Source of the DNA: Methanobacteriales archaeon HGW-Methanobacteriales-1
GTDB taxonomy: Archaea > Methanobacteriota > Methanobacteria > Methanobacteriales > Methanobacteriaceae
Assembly (NCBI GenBank): GCA_002839705.1
Contig: PGYO01000014.1
Span: forward strand, 1 to 43,461
Reading direction: 5' to 3'
DNA: 43,461 nucleotides
Each line of letters starts with the position of its first letter. Position 1 is the stretch's first letter. The notes beneath the pieces were generated by a model. It saw only the letters and a program-made list of their open reading frames with translations. It had not been told where the DNA came from and ran no database searches. Shown here piece after piece: positions 1-8,950 of the stretch. A program made the position numbers and the translations under genes.

Positions 1-2
1 CT

Positions 3-233
3 AATGCTGGAGGAGTTACAACCAGTGTACTAGAAATGGCACAAAGAAGCTCAAATATGCACTGGTCATTTGATGAGGTTGATTCCCGATTAAAAAGAAC
101 CATGGTTGACATATATAGAAATATTGATCAAATGGCTAAAGAATATGGATTTGAAGGCAACTATGTAGTTGGAGCTAATATTACGGGATTTATTAAAGTT
201 GCAAAGGCAATGCTAGCTCAGGGAATTGTCTAA
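3..233 (+). CDS. gdhA: Glutamate dehydrogenase, C-terminal fragment (gene runs in from the left)
   Basis: Only the last 76 codons are in the window, read in frame from base 3. The segment starts N-A-G-G-V-T-T-S and ends with the helix around V-G-A-N-I-T-G-F-I-K-V-A-K-A-M, both typical of the C-terminal nucleotide-binding domain of hexameric NADP-type Glu/Leu/Phe/Val dehydrogenases. The enzyme interconverts 2-oxoglutarate plus ammonia and glutamate in the cytoplasm and serves nitrogen assimilation. The catalytic lysine and substrate-binding half lie outside the window, so cofactor choice cannot be judged. It is convergent with the methyltransferase at 365-1141. Confidence 0.88.
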   Translation, partial: NAGGVTTSVLEMAQRSSNMHWSFDEVDSRLKRTMVDIYRNIDQMAKEYGFEGNYVVGANITGFIKVAKAMLAQGIV

Positions 234-339
234 TAACTATATACGTATAGCCAATTATGAGTAAGATACTTAAAAATTCATATAATTTATTAGGTTGCAG
301 AAGCTTTTCCAATAAAAAGGATTGAAACTTTATTCAAAA

Positions 340-373
340 TCACCGTGCTCATGCGAGTGACTTTTTAAAAAGT
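340..373. terminator. Bidirectional terminator between convergent genes
   Basis: A short inverted repeat (TCAC at 340-343, GTGA at 357-360) is followed by the perfect 14-bp palindrome ACTTTTTAAAAAGT at 360-373, which gives a T run on both strands. It lies between the end of glutamate dehydrogenase and the stop codon of the minus-strand methyltransferase and would stop transcription from either side. The call rests on position and T runs only. Confidence 0.45.
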
Positions 374-1141
374 TCCATATACCTTCTTACCACCTATTAA
401 ACACCATAAGAAATGCTTGGAAAATACATCTGTTTCGATGAAACCTATTTCTTTTAACCAATCTAATTGTGCTAAAAATGATTCATGGATATCGTCCCCT
501 TCCTTTTTAGGTTTATCAATACCATCAACATTTCTCTTTTTCCAATTGTTGAATTGATCCATCCATTTAAGATAAGCATCCATATCATCATCCGAAAGCT
601 GTTTTTTTTGTTTATTGGCGTGATATACCCAGTAATAAAGGTTTTTTATGTAGGCGTCTTCATTAACAGTTTTCATTTCATCGATATTGAAAAACCAACC
701 TTCTTCTTTTAATGTATCATAACATTTTTTATAAAGCTTCTTTTTATTCTCGCTGGATAGATGATGAATTGCCGATGAAGAAGTAATTACCGTGGGGGCT
801 TCACTAATTTTTGATTCCCAATTTCCTGAAAAATCAGACTTTATAAAAGTCACTCTGTCATCATATTTTCGTAATCTTTCTTTTGCAACCTGCATGAAAT
901 CATCAGAGTAGTCTAAATAATAGCATTTTGAATCAGGAAATTCTTTTAATACTTTTTCCAGGAAGATACCGCTTCCGGCCCCTAAATCTAAAAGAACTAT
1001 TTCTTTAATATCTTCAAATTTTAAAATGTTTATTAAAGTATCCTGTAGAAAATTATATCCTGGAACTAGCATCTGGCACATATGGTTGTAGGCATCTGCC
1101 ATTTTCAATGAATGAAAACGGTCTTTATCTCTCTGTTTCAT
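365..1141 (-). CDS. Class I SAM-dependent methyltransferase
   Basis: A 258-residue soluble protein with a Rossmann-type methyltransferase fold: motif I is L-L-D-L-G-A-G-S-G-I-F-L, followed by the acidic Y-Y-L-D-Y-S loop, and motif IV sits near S-S-S-A-I-H-H-L, as in UbiE/Methyltransf_25 small-molecule enzymes. Substrate unknown. The frame is open up to an ATG at 1222, but the ATG at 1141 has GGAGG exactly seven bases upstream and is the better start. The gene lies downstream of, and co-directional with, a MarR regulator; a palindrome at 1235-1252 that resembles one in front of the regulator suggests joint control. A role in modifying or detoxifying a small aromatic or drug-like compound is inference. 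Confidence 0.8.
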   Translation of the reverse strand: MKQRDKDRFHSLKMADAYNHMCQMLVPGYNFLQDTLINILKFEDIKEIVLLDLGAGSGIFLEKVLKEFPDSKCYYLDYSDDFMQVAKERLRKYDDRVTFIKSDFSGNWESKISEAPTVITSSSAIHHLSSENKKKLYKKCYDTLKEEGWFFNIDEMKTVNEDAYIKNLYYWVYHANKQKKQLSDDDMDAYLKWMDQFNNWKKRNVDGIDKPKKEGDDIHESFLAQLDWLKEIGFIETDVFSKHFLWCLIGGKKVYGTF

Positions 1142-1234
1142 AATTTTACCTCCTTTTAAAATATGGGATCTTGAAATATCGCTAAATTCATTCTCTTCTT
1201 TAAAATGTTTTCTGTATCGCATTCATTAATTCAA

Positions 1235-1252
1235 TTAGTTTTATAAAACTAA
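1235..1252. promoter_or_regulatory. Putative MarR operator in front of the methyltransferase gene
   Basis: Perfect 18-bp palindrome TTAGTTTTATAAAACTAA. On the minus strand a TATA-like element (TTTATATG, about 1255-1262) lies just upstream, so the palindrome would cover the region between TATA box and transcription start. The element at 1706-1723 matches it at 15 of 18 positions and sits in the same place relative to the MarR gene. Size and symmetry fit a MarR dimer; binding is inferred. Confidence 0.6.
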
Positions 1253-1270
1253 CCATATAAATAAAAAAAA

Positions 1271-1690
1271 TTACATGTTTGTAATTTTATCTACAATTTT
1301 AATGAATTCCTCAGCTTCTTCTGGATTCAAAATCTCTAAAATCTGTTTAATCATATTTTTATGGACTTGCATATGTAGGTCCATTATACCTTCGCCTTTC
1401 AATGTGAGCTGGAGAAAATACTGGCGTTTATCGGCACTTGACTGGACTTTGATTACAATGTCTTGATCGATAAGCTGATTAACAGCTATAGAAACTGTGG
1501 ATTTTTTGACTTCAAGCATTTTCGCTATTTCTGAAACGCTAATATCGTCGTTTTTATGGATTAATTCGATATAATATAGTTGCCTCAAAGTAAAATTCTT
1601 TAAATCCCCGCTTAGAATCTTCTTATGGAATTTTTCCATAAATATGCTTAATTTATCCATAGATTCTACCAGTTCAAGTTCATGATTCAT
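1271..1690 (-). CDS. MarR family transcriptional regulator
   Basis: A 139-residue winged-helix protein. The helix-turn-helix is around residues 50-80 (I-S-V-S-E-I-A-K-M-L-E-V-K-K-S-T-V-S), followed by the wing with the D-K-R conserved in MarR proteins, and helices at both ends form the dimer interface. The frame opens earlier with a TTG, but the ATG at 1690 has a GAGGTG ribosome site directly upstream and is preferred. It is probably a phenolic- or drug-responsive repressor of itself and of the downstream methyltransferase, since near-identical palindromes stand before both genes. The ligand cannot be predicted. Confidence 0.87.
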   Translation of the reverse strand: MNHELELVESMDKLSIFMEKFHKKILSGDLKNFTLRQLYYIELIHKNDDISVSEIAKMLEVKKSTVSIAVNQLIDQDIVIKVQSSADKRQYFLQLTLKGEGIMDLHMQVHKNMIKQILEILNPEEAEEFIKIVDKITNM

Positions 1691-1705
1691 ACTCCACCTC
1701 AATAT

Positions 1706-1735
1706 GTAGTTTTATCTAACTAACTATTAATAAAT
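1706..1735 (-). promoter_or_regulatory. Promoter and putative autoregulatory operator of the MarR gene
   Basis: On the minus strand a TATA-like TTTATTAATA lies at about 1725-1735 and the imperfect palindrome at 1706-1723 (plus strand GTAGTTTTATCTAACTAA) immediately follows, 15-30 bases before the start codon. It matches the perfect palindrome at 1235-1252 at 15 of 18 bases. A repressor bound here would block initiation-complex formation. Confidence 0.5.
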
Positions 1736-2271
1736 GTTTCCATTTTCATAGGCTTCTTATGATGCTGCTTTTTTATGATAAAAATTATAAAATATATTTT
1801 CACCTGTTTAAAATGATTGGTGACAAAGCATACAAGAAATAACGCAGTGAAAAAATCACAAATCGTGAAAAATCAGTTTATACACCTATTTCCGATATCA
1901 AAAACATATTCCTCACATACAAGCCAAAATTGGTAATCAAAGATTAAAAAGGTTATTAAATGATTTAGATAAAATACCACATGTTTTACAGGATTCATTA
2001 AACAAAAAATCTTACCGATTATAAAAGACTCACCAGCTTCATGGAAAACACTAAAATAACACGAACAAATAGTCAAATAAATTCTAAATTATTTCTATTA
2101 TAATAATTAATTTTTAAAAGAATTTCATTTCTACTTAAAAAAGTTTCTATATGATTTTAATATAAATACATAATAAATATAGAAACAATGTAACTATAAT
2201 AATGTAATTTTTTGTTTTAAGCAAAAATACAATTAATAATATTTAATATAAAAATAGAAGGGGGAAACGAA
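1736..2271. other. Intergenic region, no supported gene
   Basis: About 530 bases of AT-rich sequence between the divergent MarR gene and the surface-protein gene. A 67-codon minus-strand open frame (1873-2076) has no ribosome site and no recognisable product. The right end carries the surface-protein promoter (TATA-like TTTAATATAAA near 2241-2251). Confidence 0.4.
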
Positions 2272-4710
2272 TTGATAAAGAAATTAACTATACTTATGCT
2301 GCTTATTTTTACAATAGCCATATTGAGTGGAACAGTTAGCGCAACAAATGCATACAATACTACTTTAGTATCCAATAGCACTAGTTCGAGTGGAGGAAAT
2401 CATGAAAGTACAGTTCCCAGCACAAGTGCTGATGGGAATTTAATTGTCTATTCATCAACATCCACCAATCTAATACCAAATAAGACCACCAATTACAACG
2501 AAAACATATTCCTGTATAATAAAAGCTCAGGGAAAACCAGTTTAATTAGTAAAGGCCTAAGTGGAAACGGAGGAAACTGGGATAGTTACAGCCCTACCAT
2601 AAGTGGCGATGGAACTATTGTGGCCTTTGCTTCCTGTGCAAGTGATTTACTGCCCGGTCGAGTAATAAATAATACTGTTAACATCTATACTTACAATATA
2701 ACTTCAGGAATAACTGAATTAGTTACAGAAGGGCCTGGTGGGGCCGGTGTAAATGGTGATTGTGGGCATCCATCTATAAATTATGATGGAACAGTTATAG
2801 CCTACGAATCACAGGCCACAAACATTGATACAAACAAAAAATCTAAGGACTATGACGTTTTTGTTTATTATAGTATATCTGGCGAAAATAAATTAATAAG
2901 CATTAAAGATTCAGGTATGGGATCAAATGATTGTACAAGTCCAAGTATAAGCTTCAATGGTAATTTAATAACTTATTTCGTTAGTTATGGTAAAATTGGA
3001 GAAAATCTTACAACTTACGGCAATATTGCACTATATAATAACAAAAATAACAAAACATATCTAGTAAGCTATGGAGCAATGCAAAACGGAGGAAATAATC
3101 CCAGTGATTATCCAAGTATCAGTGCCTATGGAAATGTTATTGTTTTTGCTTCATTTGCCACAGACATGATATATGGAACTTTAACCAATACTAATGAAAA
3201 TATTTTTATATACGACCTCTATGCTGATAGCTTCACTTTAATAACCAAAGGAGCCACTGGAAATGGAGGAAATGGCTATAGTTCACGTCCTAGCATTAAT
3301 GCAGATGGGAGCATAATAACCTTCTACTCCACGGCCACTGATCTAATACCCGGCCTAACCACCAATGGAAAAGAAAATATATTTGTTTACGATGTAATTT
3401 CTGGAAAAATGGGCCTCATGAGCCCTGGAAGTGGAGGTAAAGGTGGAAATTCTGGAAGTTTCAATCCAGTTATTAGCTATGATGGAACAACCATAGTTTA
3501 TCAATCCAGTGCCAGCGATCTTATTAAAGGAAAGAATATCATTGGAGAACAAATATACTTCACTAATGTAAATAACGAGCCTATTGCAATTAATGATACT
3601 GTAACTCTGGCAGAAGATACCAATGTTACCATTCCAGTATTAAACAATGATACTGATCAAAATGGAGATAATTTAACCATTTATAGTATTATTCGACCAT
3701 TACATGGAACCGTGACAGTGAATCCAGATAAAACCATATTATACAAACCATATTCCAATTACAATGGATTAGATAGTTTTTCATACACCATTACCGATGG
3801 AAAAAATGGTTTCAGCACAGCAGTGGTTAATATAACCATTACTCCAGTAAATGATGCACCAAAGGCTGTAAATGATGCAAAAATGACTCCTGGAAACACT
3901 TCCGTTGTCATTCCAGTTCTATTAAATGATAGCGATGTAGATAATGATAATTTATCCATAAATAGTACCAGCAGCCCATCACATGGAACAATAACTGTAA
4001 ATCCAGACAATACCATAACTTATACTCCAAATACTGGATTTATAGGTACTGATAGTTTCACTTATACCATAAATGATGGACATGGGGAAAGCAGCACGGC
4101 CACAGTAACTATAACTGTTAATAACCCACCCATTGCAGTAAATGATGTATTTAATACTCGAAACACTGTTTCCACTGCAATAAATGTCACTAAAAATGAT
4201 ATGGATCCTGATGGTGATAATTTAACTGTTTCCATTTTCAGCAAACCCCTACATGGAAAAGTAGTAGTGAATGGAAAGATTATTACTTACACCGCAAATG
4301 CAGGATATTTCGGTTCAGATAGCTTCAAATACACTATAAATGATGGCCACGGAGGAATCAGCACTGCCACAGTTTCAGGAACTGTGATTGATGTTGCACC
4401 ACCAGTAGTAGTTTCAACTTATCCTAAAAATACTGCTAAAGGTGTTTCTAGAACCAGTACCATCTACATCAAATTCAGTGAAAACATTAAGTCCAGTATT
4501 AACTGGTCAAAAGTTGTAGTAAAAAACAGCCGTGGACAAAAGGTATCCCTTAAAAAATGGATTTCAGGAAATACATTGTACCTAAAACAAACCTACAAAA
4601 GAACCAAATACAGCTATTACACCGTGTACATCCCATCATCTGCAATTAAAGACTATGCCGGACACAGATTAGCTGCAAAATACACATTTAAATTCAAAAC
4701 AGGGGCATAA
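2272..4710 (+). CDS. Secreted surface protein: seven-bladed PD40 propeller, three Big_9 and one Big_5 domain
   Basis: 812 residues. The start is TTG at 2272, seven bases after a GGGGG ribosome site. A signal peptide (about residues 1-25, cleavage after V-S-A) is followed by seven copies of a roughly 57-residue repeat with the pattern P-S-I-S-x-D-G-x-x-I-x-F-x-S-x-A-T-D-L-I-P-G (about 40-430). These are PD40/TolB-like blades, and seven is the number needed to close a beta-propeller. Then come three cadherin-like Big_9 (tandem-95) domains at about 436-525, 528-615 and 618-706, each with the V-x-x-N-D and H-G-x-x-T-V-N motifs, and a C-terminal Big_5 Ig-like domain (710-812). There is no C-terminal membrane anchor or sortase-type signal, so it may be released or bound to pseudomurein through its repeats. 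Probably an adhesin-like cell-surface protein; the ligand is unknown. Confidence 0.85.
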   Translation: MIKKLTILMLLIFTIAILSGTVSATNAYNTTLVSNSTSSSGGNHESTVPSTSADGNLIVYSSTSTNLIPNKTTNYNENIFLYNKSSGKTSLISKGLSGNGGNWDSYSPTISGDGTIVAFASCASDLLPGRVINNTVNIYTYNITSGITELVTEGPGGAGVNGDCGHPSINYDGTVIAYESQATNIDTNKKSKDYDVFVYYSISGENKLISIKDSGMGSNDCTSPSISFNGNLITYFVSYGKIGENLTTYGNIALYNNKNNKTYLVSYGAMQNGGNNPSDYPSISAYGNVIVFASFATDMIYGTLTNTNENIFIYDLYADSFTLITKGATGNGGNGYSSRPSINADGSIITFYSTATDLIPGLTTNGKENIFVYDVISGKMGLMSPGSGGKGGNSGSFNPVISYDGTTIVYQSSASDLIKGKNIIGEQIYFTNVNNEPIAINDTVTLAEDTNVTIPVLNNDTDQNGDNLTIYSIIRPLHGTVTVNPDKTILYKPYSNYNGLDSFSYTITDGKNGFSTAVVNITITPVNDAPKAVNDAKMTPGNTSVVIPVLLNDSDVDNDNLSINSTSSPSHGTITVNPDNTITYTPNTGFIGTDSFTYTINDGHGESSTATVTITVNNPPIAVNDVFNTRNTVSTAINVTKNDMDPDGDNLTVSIFSKPLHGKVVVNGKIITYTANAGYFGSDSFKYTINDGHGGISTATVSGTVIDVAPPVVVSTYPKNTAKGVSRTSTIYIKFSENIKSSINWSKVVVKNSRGQKVSLKKWISGNTLYLKQTYKRTKYSYYTVYIPSSAIKDYAGHRLAAKYTFKFKTGA

Positions 4711-4742
4711 TCCCCTTATTTTGTTTATTTTTATGAAGACTA

Positions 4743-4760
4743 GTTTTTTAATTTTTTTTA
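4743..4760 (+). terminator. Poly-T terminator
   Basis: Two T runs (six and nine T) follow the stop of the surface-protein gene by about 35 bases, the normal form of an archaeal intrinsic terminator. Confidence 0.5.
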
Positions 4761-4796
4761 ATTATTTTGGCCAGAATTTTCTAATAGAGGAGACTT

Positions 4797-5405
4797 ATGA
4801 ACAATCTAAAAGAAAATAAAAAGTACGAAAATCAGGCCCAGCTAATTTCAGACTTTAGTAATGCTCCTATTTTGGCCTTTATTGTTTTTTCAATTATAAA
4901 TTTTTACTACTTAAATTTCAACGATTTTATTAAAATAGACATCATAAGTATTTTTTTTGCCAGCATACTGCCCACCGCAGTAATAATAGTTTTTTTTAAG
5001 AAAAAGAATATTCATCGTGACCTTTTGAAAAAGGAAGATAGGAAAATACCATTAATAATTGCCATTATTTCCTATTTTTTAGGGACTATCGCTCTTTTCA
5101 TAATGGAAGCACCAACCATTAGTACTGCACTAATGTTCTGCTATTTTTCCAATACCATAATAGTAATGGGCATAACCCGATACTGGAAGATAAGCATACA
5201 TTTGATGGGAATTTCAGGCCCTGCAACAGGTTTAATTTTTGCATTTGGCTTGACTGGTGCCATATTTGGATTATTAGGGCCTTTGGTAATGTGGAGTCGA
5301 GTATATTTAAATCGACACACTATTTCTCAAGTTTTGGCCGGGTTTTTGTTCGGTTTTATACTTACTGCTGCCCAAATGATCCTATTCTTAAATTTAATTA
5401 TTTAA
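4797..5405 (+). CDS. Divergent PAP2-superfamily membrane protein
   Basis: 202 residues with about five to six membrane helices. The three phosphatase signatures of PAP2 enzymes can be traced: K-x-x-D-R-K-I-P (about residue 80), the region I-H-L-M-G-I-S-G-P replacing P-S-G-H, and S-R-V-Y-L-N-R-H-T-I-S-Q near 170, which matches S-R-x5-H-x3-D except that the last Asp is Gln. The catalytic-site His in motif 3 is kept, so activity is possible but not certain; the natural substrate class would be a lipid or isoprenoid pyrophosphate at the membrane. The start has GAGGAG four bases upstream. Confidence 0.65.
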   Translation: MNNLKENKKYENQAQLISDFSNAPILAFIVFSIINFYYLNFNDFIKIDIISIFFASILPTAVIIVFFKKKNIHRDLLKKEDRKIPLIIAIISYFLGTIALFIMEAPTISTALMFCYFSNTIIVMGITRYWKISIHLMGISGPATGLIFAFGLTGAIFGLLGPLVMWSRVYLNRHTISQVLAGFLFGFILTAAQMILFLNLII

Positions 5406-5641
5406 TTTTTTTGTTTAGCTTAATTGAATTTCTTAAAGAAATTTAATATATTAAAGAATTAAATATATCATAAGATTATATAAATATTCAAATTTTTTTG
5501 AAATTATGAAATGAACAGTATAATAAATAAATATTTATTGATTAATATAATGAATAACATAATCTGAAATATGTGAACATTAATAAGGATAAAATATAAT
5601 ATAATCACAAGTTTTTTAATATAGTTTAATGGTGAAAAATA

Positions 5642-6163
5642 ATGGTTTTAAGTAGTGCAATGGGTAGTTTACTAAATGGTAAAGACGCATTAATCCTGTT
5701 TTTCGGGATTTATTTAATGATTGTAATGAATTTAATACGTAAATACAGAACATTCGATGTTCAGCTATTTTTTTCAAGTAATGAAAAACGAAGGAATAGA
5801 TTTATCCGTAGATTCATCGTAGGATTCTTTTTAATAGATATTTTTCCCGTGGTATGGCTTTTAATACTTTATGCGTTCATAATTACACCATACCGTGGAC
5901 CATTCCCCATTATGGCCGCAGCATTCGCAGCTTTATCAGTTCTGGGTTTTGTAAAAATATTACATTCAATTATAGCCACCGAAAATCACCTAAAGTTCTA
6001 TTCATCAGACGAATTTCAATATGTGGTTTCCAACTGGGGCCGGGACGATGATGACGACAACACCTTCAAAAGCCATTTTATATCCGGTATTGCTTATCTG
6101 ATATTTTTCGCGTTATTAGCCTATTTAGTAGGTAATATTCCACTTTTAATAGGGGCAGTGTAA
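5642..6163 (+). CDS. Four-helix membrane protein of unknown function
   Basis: 173 residues. Hydrophobic segments lie at about 15-32, 58-82, 88-110 and 145-170. A basic stretch (N-E-K-R-R-N-R-F-I-R-R-F) precedes the second helix and an acidic run (D-D-D-D-D-N) precedes the last one. I do not recognise a family. The start ATG has GGTGA upstream. It stands alone between AT-rich spacers; no partner gene is evident. Confidence 0.7.
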   Translation: MVLSSAMGSLLNGKDALILFFGIYLMIVMNLIRKYRTFDVQLFFSSNEKRRNRFIRRFIVGFFLIDIFPVVWLLILYAFIITPYRGPFPIMAAAFAALSVLGFVKILHSIIATENHLKFYSSDEFQYVVSNWGRDDDDDNTFKSHFISGIAYLIFFALLAYLVGNIPLLIGAV

Positions 6164-6839
6164 ATTTTAAGAAATATAAATTAATTATTACTCCTGAATT
6201 TAATTAACATAATTACGAATCATGAAAAATCAGGATTGTAAATCAATACACTGATATAGAATCTTTCCAAAAATTAGTAACTTAAAATTCAAAAATTAAT
6301 TACCCTTTCCAGCGGAATTGATTTACAGAAAAATATTACAACAAATAAGAAAAAATTCATTTAAATATCATATTAAATTAGATACTGCTAAAATTCTGAG
6401 TAGTAGGGTAAATATGATTAGTATTGATGGTAATAAGTGATTTTTTTAAAGGTTCTATCAATAATTTTTAAACTACCTTAAAAATTAAATTTTTTAAAGT
6501 AAATGATATATAGGTGCTGGTAAAAATATAGGGGTTTTGAAGATTTTCTTTTTTTAAATAATTATTAGATTATTTTGAGAATTTTATAATCTTTATTTTT
6601 TTAGTTTTTTAAAATTTAAAAAAATTGTTGAATGAAGATAAATTAATGAAAAAATTCTAAAAATAATAATTGAAATAAACTTAGAGATTTATCTCTCCAA
6701 AATTTTGAGCAGGAGTACAAAAATTTTCCAGCCATTTTCCAAATTATCCGTTACTAAATGGAGATCCATCAAAATAGCAGTATCCCACTAAATAATCCCT
6801 TGCATTTTAACGAAATATTTTTTTAAATCATGTGATTAG
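6164..6839. other. Long AT-rich intergenic region with one distant inverted repeat
   Basis: About 675 bases without a convincing gene, between convergent genes. The 11-mer TGTAAATCAAT (6237-6247) recurs as its reverse complement at 6317-6327, with 69 bases between. AGAGATTTATCTCT near 6683 forms a small palindrome. Slightly less AT-rich sequence at 6700-6800 might be a gene remnant but encodes nothing recognisable. Confidence 0.35.
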
Positions 6840-7061
6840 TTACTTAGGATAAACCAGACTCTGTGATAGGGGTAAAATAATCACTGCAATCACTATGGCT
6901 CCTAAAAATGTCCATATTGATGATGAGATATGTAACAAATACAAAATGTAGAAATAAGCTGTTAAAGCAATTATAGTTACTCCATAGGCAATAATTTGGT
7001 GTTTTAAAGTTACTTTGCTTCTTTTTTTAAGATTTTTAGTTTCCTGAGCTTTTTTCATCAT
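6840..7061 (-). CDS. Small two-helix membrane protein
   Basis: 73 residues: a basic N-terminus (residues 1-22, rich in Lys) followed by two membrane helices (about 24-45 and 48-66). The ribosome site AGGAG lies six bases before the ATG. No family recognised. It sits 100 bases downstream of the ABC exporter permease on the same strand and could be an accessory of that transporter, though the spacing allows separate transcription. Confidence 0.6.
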   Translation of the reverse strand: MMKKAQETKNLKKRSKVTLKHQIIAYGVTIIALTAYFYILYLLHISSSIWTFLGAIVIAVIILPLSQSLVYPK

Positions 7062-7161
7062 ATAATTCTCCTAAAATGAATCTTAAATAAAATATAGTTT
7101 ATGCCTATTTAAATCATTATTTATTATAATTGATTATTAAAAACAAAAAATAGAACAAAAC

Positions 7162-7929
7162 TCACATTAAGCTTTGTTCTTTCTTGCTAAATATTAATGC
7201 AGATATTAAAATCATTAACACGGCAAAAAAGGCTATTACAATAATGCTTATTTCTAAAGGAAGTGCTGATTCGCCTAAAGTAGCTGCCCTAAGTGCATCC
7301 ACACCATAAGTCAAGGGATTTATATAAACTGCTGTCTGGAGCCATGTTGGCAATCCAGTAATGGGAAACAATGCTCCACTTAAAAGGAACATTGGTAGTA
7401 CAATGAAACTCATTATAAGGTTAAATCCTTCCATACTATCTGTAAAAGCAGCAATAACCAGACCCATGCCCCCAAGTCCCACTGACATGATCAACGCTAT
7501 TATAATACACAGAATGAATGTCAAAGGATTCATAGAGACCCCTACTATGAAAGAAAGAATCAATAAAATAGAAGCTTGAATTACTGATGCTGTACTTATT
7601 CCCAATGCTTTTCCCAGTACAATAGAAGGTCTTGAAATAGGGGCAACCAGTATCTCCTTTAAAAATCCATATTGGCGATCCATAATAACCGAAAGGCCGG
7701 AAAAGATAGATGTAAAAAGAATAGTCTGACCAATTATTCCCGGATAAATAAAGGCCTGATATCCACCAGGTATGTTCCCACCAAATCTTACTGCTGATCC
7801 CAAACCAGTCCCAAATATTATTAGCCATAAAAGTGGAGTTACCACCGAAGTCACAATTCGGGAGCGGTATCTGAAAAATCTCTTGGTTTCTCTTAGCCAG
7901 ATAGTATATATTCCTTCAATTTCTGCCAT
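7162..7929 (-). CDS. ABC-2 type exporter permease, DrrB-like
   Basis: 255 residues with six predicted membrane helices. The N-terminus has the usual amphipathic elbow (W-L-R-E-T-K-R-F-F-R-Y-R-S-R) and the ABC-2 signature region with F-L-S-G-A-L-F-P-I-T-G-L-P lies near 185-197. It forms the membrane channel of the exporter whose ATPase is encoded 76 bases upstream, and would pump a hydrophobic compound such as a drug or lipid. A GGGGGTC ribosome site precedes the ATG. Confidence 0.88.
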   Translation of the reverse strand: MAEIEGIYTIWLRETKRFFRYRSRIVTSVVTPLLWLIIFGTGLGSAVRFGGNIPGGYQAFIYPGIIGQTILFTSIFSGLSVIMDRQYGFLKEILVAPISRPSIVLGKALGISTASVIQASILLILSFIVGVSMNPLTFILCIIIALIMSVGLGGMGLVIAAFTDSMEGFNLIMSFIVLPMFLLSGALFPITGLPTWLQTAVYINPLTYGVDALRAATLGESALPLEISIIVIAFFAVLMILISALIFSKKEQSLM

Positions 7930-8005
7930 TACTAGACCCCCGAATATATTTGAGAATCTACAAACATCAAATTAGAGTTATAAAATTTAAAATAAACCAA
8001 TAGCA

Positions 8006-8950
8006 TTATTTCCCCTCACTAGTAATCTTAGAACCTGTAAATTTGATAAAAACATCTTCTAAATTGGGATGTTCCAGTTCAATAGACCGAATAGGGAATC
8101 CTTGTTCGCTGGCAAACCCAACAACTGCAGGAATTAGATTTTCTCCCATTTCAACCATTAATTTAACCTCACCATCCACTAAAAATGCCTCTTTTATGAA
8201 TTCAAGGGTTTTAACTTTTTCTACAAACTCCTCCGGAGAATCTACATTAATTGTAAGTGTATCTGCTTTTAGATCCCTTTTTAGATTTTTTGGAGATTCA
8301 GAAGTGATTATATGGCCCTGATTAATAATAGCTACCTCATCACAGAGTTTATCTGCCTCCTCCATGTAGTGAGTGGTTAAGAGTACTGTAATGTCATGAT
8401 TCTGGTTCAAATCATAGATATAATCCCAAATACTTTCCCTGGTTTGGGGATCAAGCCCCAAAGTCGGTTCATCTAAAAAAAGAACTTTAGGGTGATGAAT
8501 TAATCCCCTTCCAATTTCAAGCCGTCTTTTCATCCCCCCAGAATATGTTTTAACATATTCATCTGCTTTTTTCCCCAGTGCTATTAAATCCAGCACTTCA
8601 TCCAGCCTTTCCTGTCGAATGTCTTTAGGAACCCCATATAATGCAGCATGCATTTCCAGATGTTCCCTACCAGTTAAAATATCATCCAGTGCCCTTGATT
8701 GAAATACAATTCCAATGGATGCTCTAACTTGCTTGGCCTGTTTTACAATATCATAACCATTTACTTTTGCTGAACCACTTGTAGGACGCAGTATAGTGCA
8801 AAGCATAGAAATTAAAGTAGTTTTTCCAGCCCCATTAGGTCCTAAAACACCATATATGCTATTTCTAGGCACTTTAAGATCAATAGAATCTACAGCTGTG
8901 AAACTATCATATTTTTTACTGATTTTATTAGTTTCAATTGCATAGCCCAT
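8006..8950 (-). CDS. ABC transporter ATP-binding protein, DrrA-like
   Basis: 314 residues. Walker A is G-P-N-G-A-G-K-T at residues 37-44, the signature is Y-S-G-G-M-K-R-R-L-E-I-G, Walker B is V-L-F-L-D-E-P, and the H-loop is T-T-H-Y-M-E-E-A. The C-terminal extension after about residue 230 matches the DrrA/daunorubicin-resistance type, which regulates the pump and ends near F-I-K-F-T-G. It powers the permease at 7162-7929. The ribosome site GGGGT precedes the ATG. Confidence 0.92.
   Translation of the reverse strand: MGYAIETNKISKKYDSFTAVDSIDLKVPRNSIYGVLGPNGAGKTTLISMLCTILRPTSGSAKVNGYDIVKQAKQVRASIGIVFQSRALDDILTGREHLEMHAALYGVPKDIRQERLDEVLDLIALGKKADEYVKTYSGGMKRRLEIGRGLIHHPKVLFLDEPTLGLDPQTRESIWDYIYDLNQNHDITVLLTTHYMEEADKLCDEVAIINQGHIITSESPKNLKRDLKADTLTINVDSPEEFVEKVKTLEFIKEAFLVDGEVKLMVEMGENLIPAVVGFASEQGFPIRSIELEHPNLEDVFIKFTGSKITSEGK

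Noticed and set aside
1142-1222. 27-residue N-terminal extension of the methyltransferase from ATG 1222
   Set aside because: The internal ATG at 1141 has a perfect GGAGG-N7 site and the extension has no conserved features; a leaderless longer form cannot be fully excluded.
1873-2076. 67-codon minus-strand open frame in the spacer before the surface-protein gene
   Set aside because: No ribosome site, no recognisable domain, and composition like the surrounding spacer.
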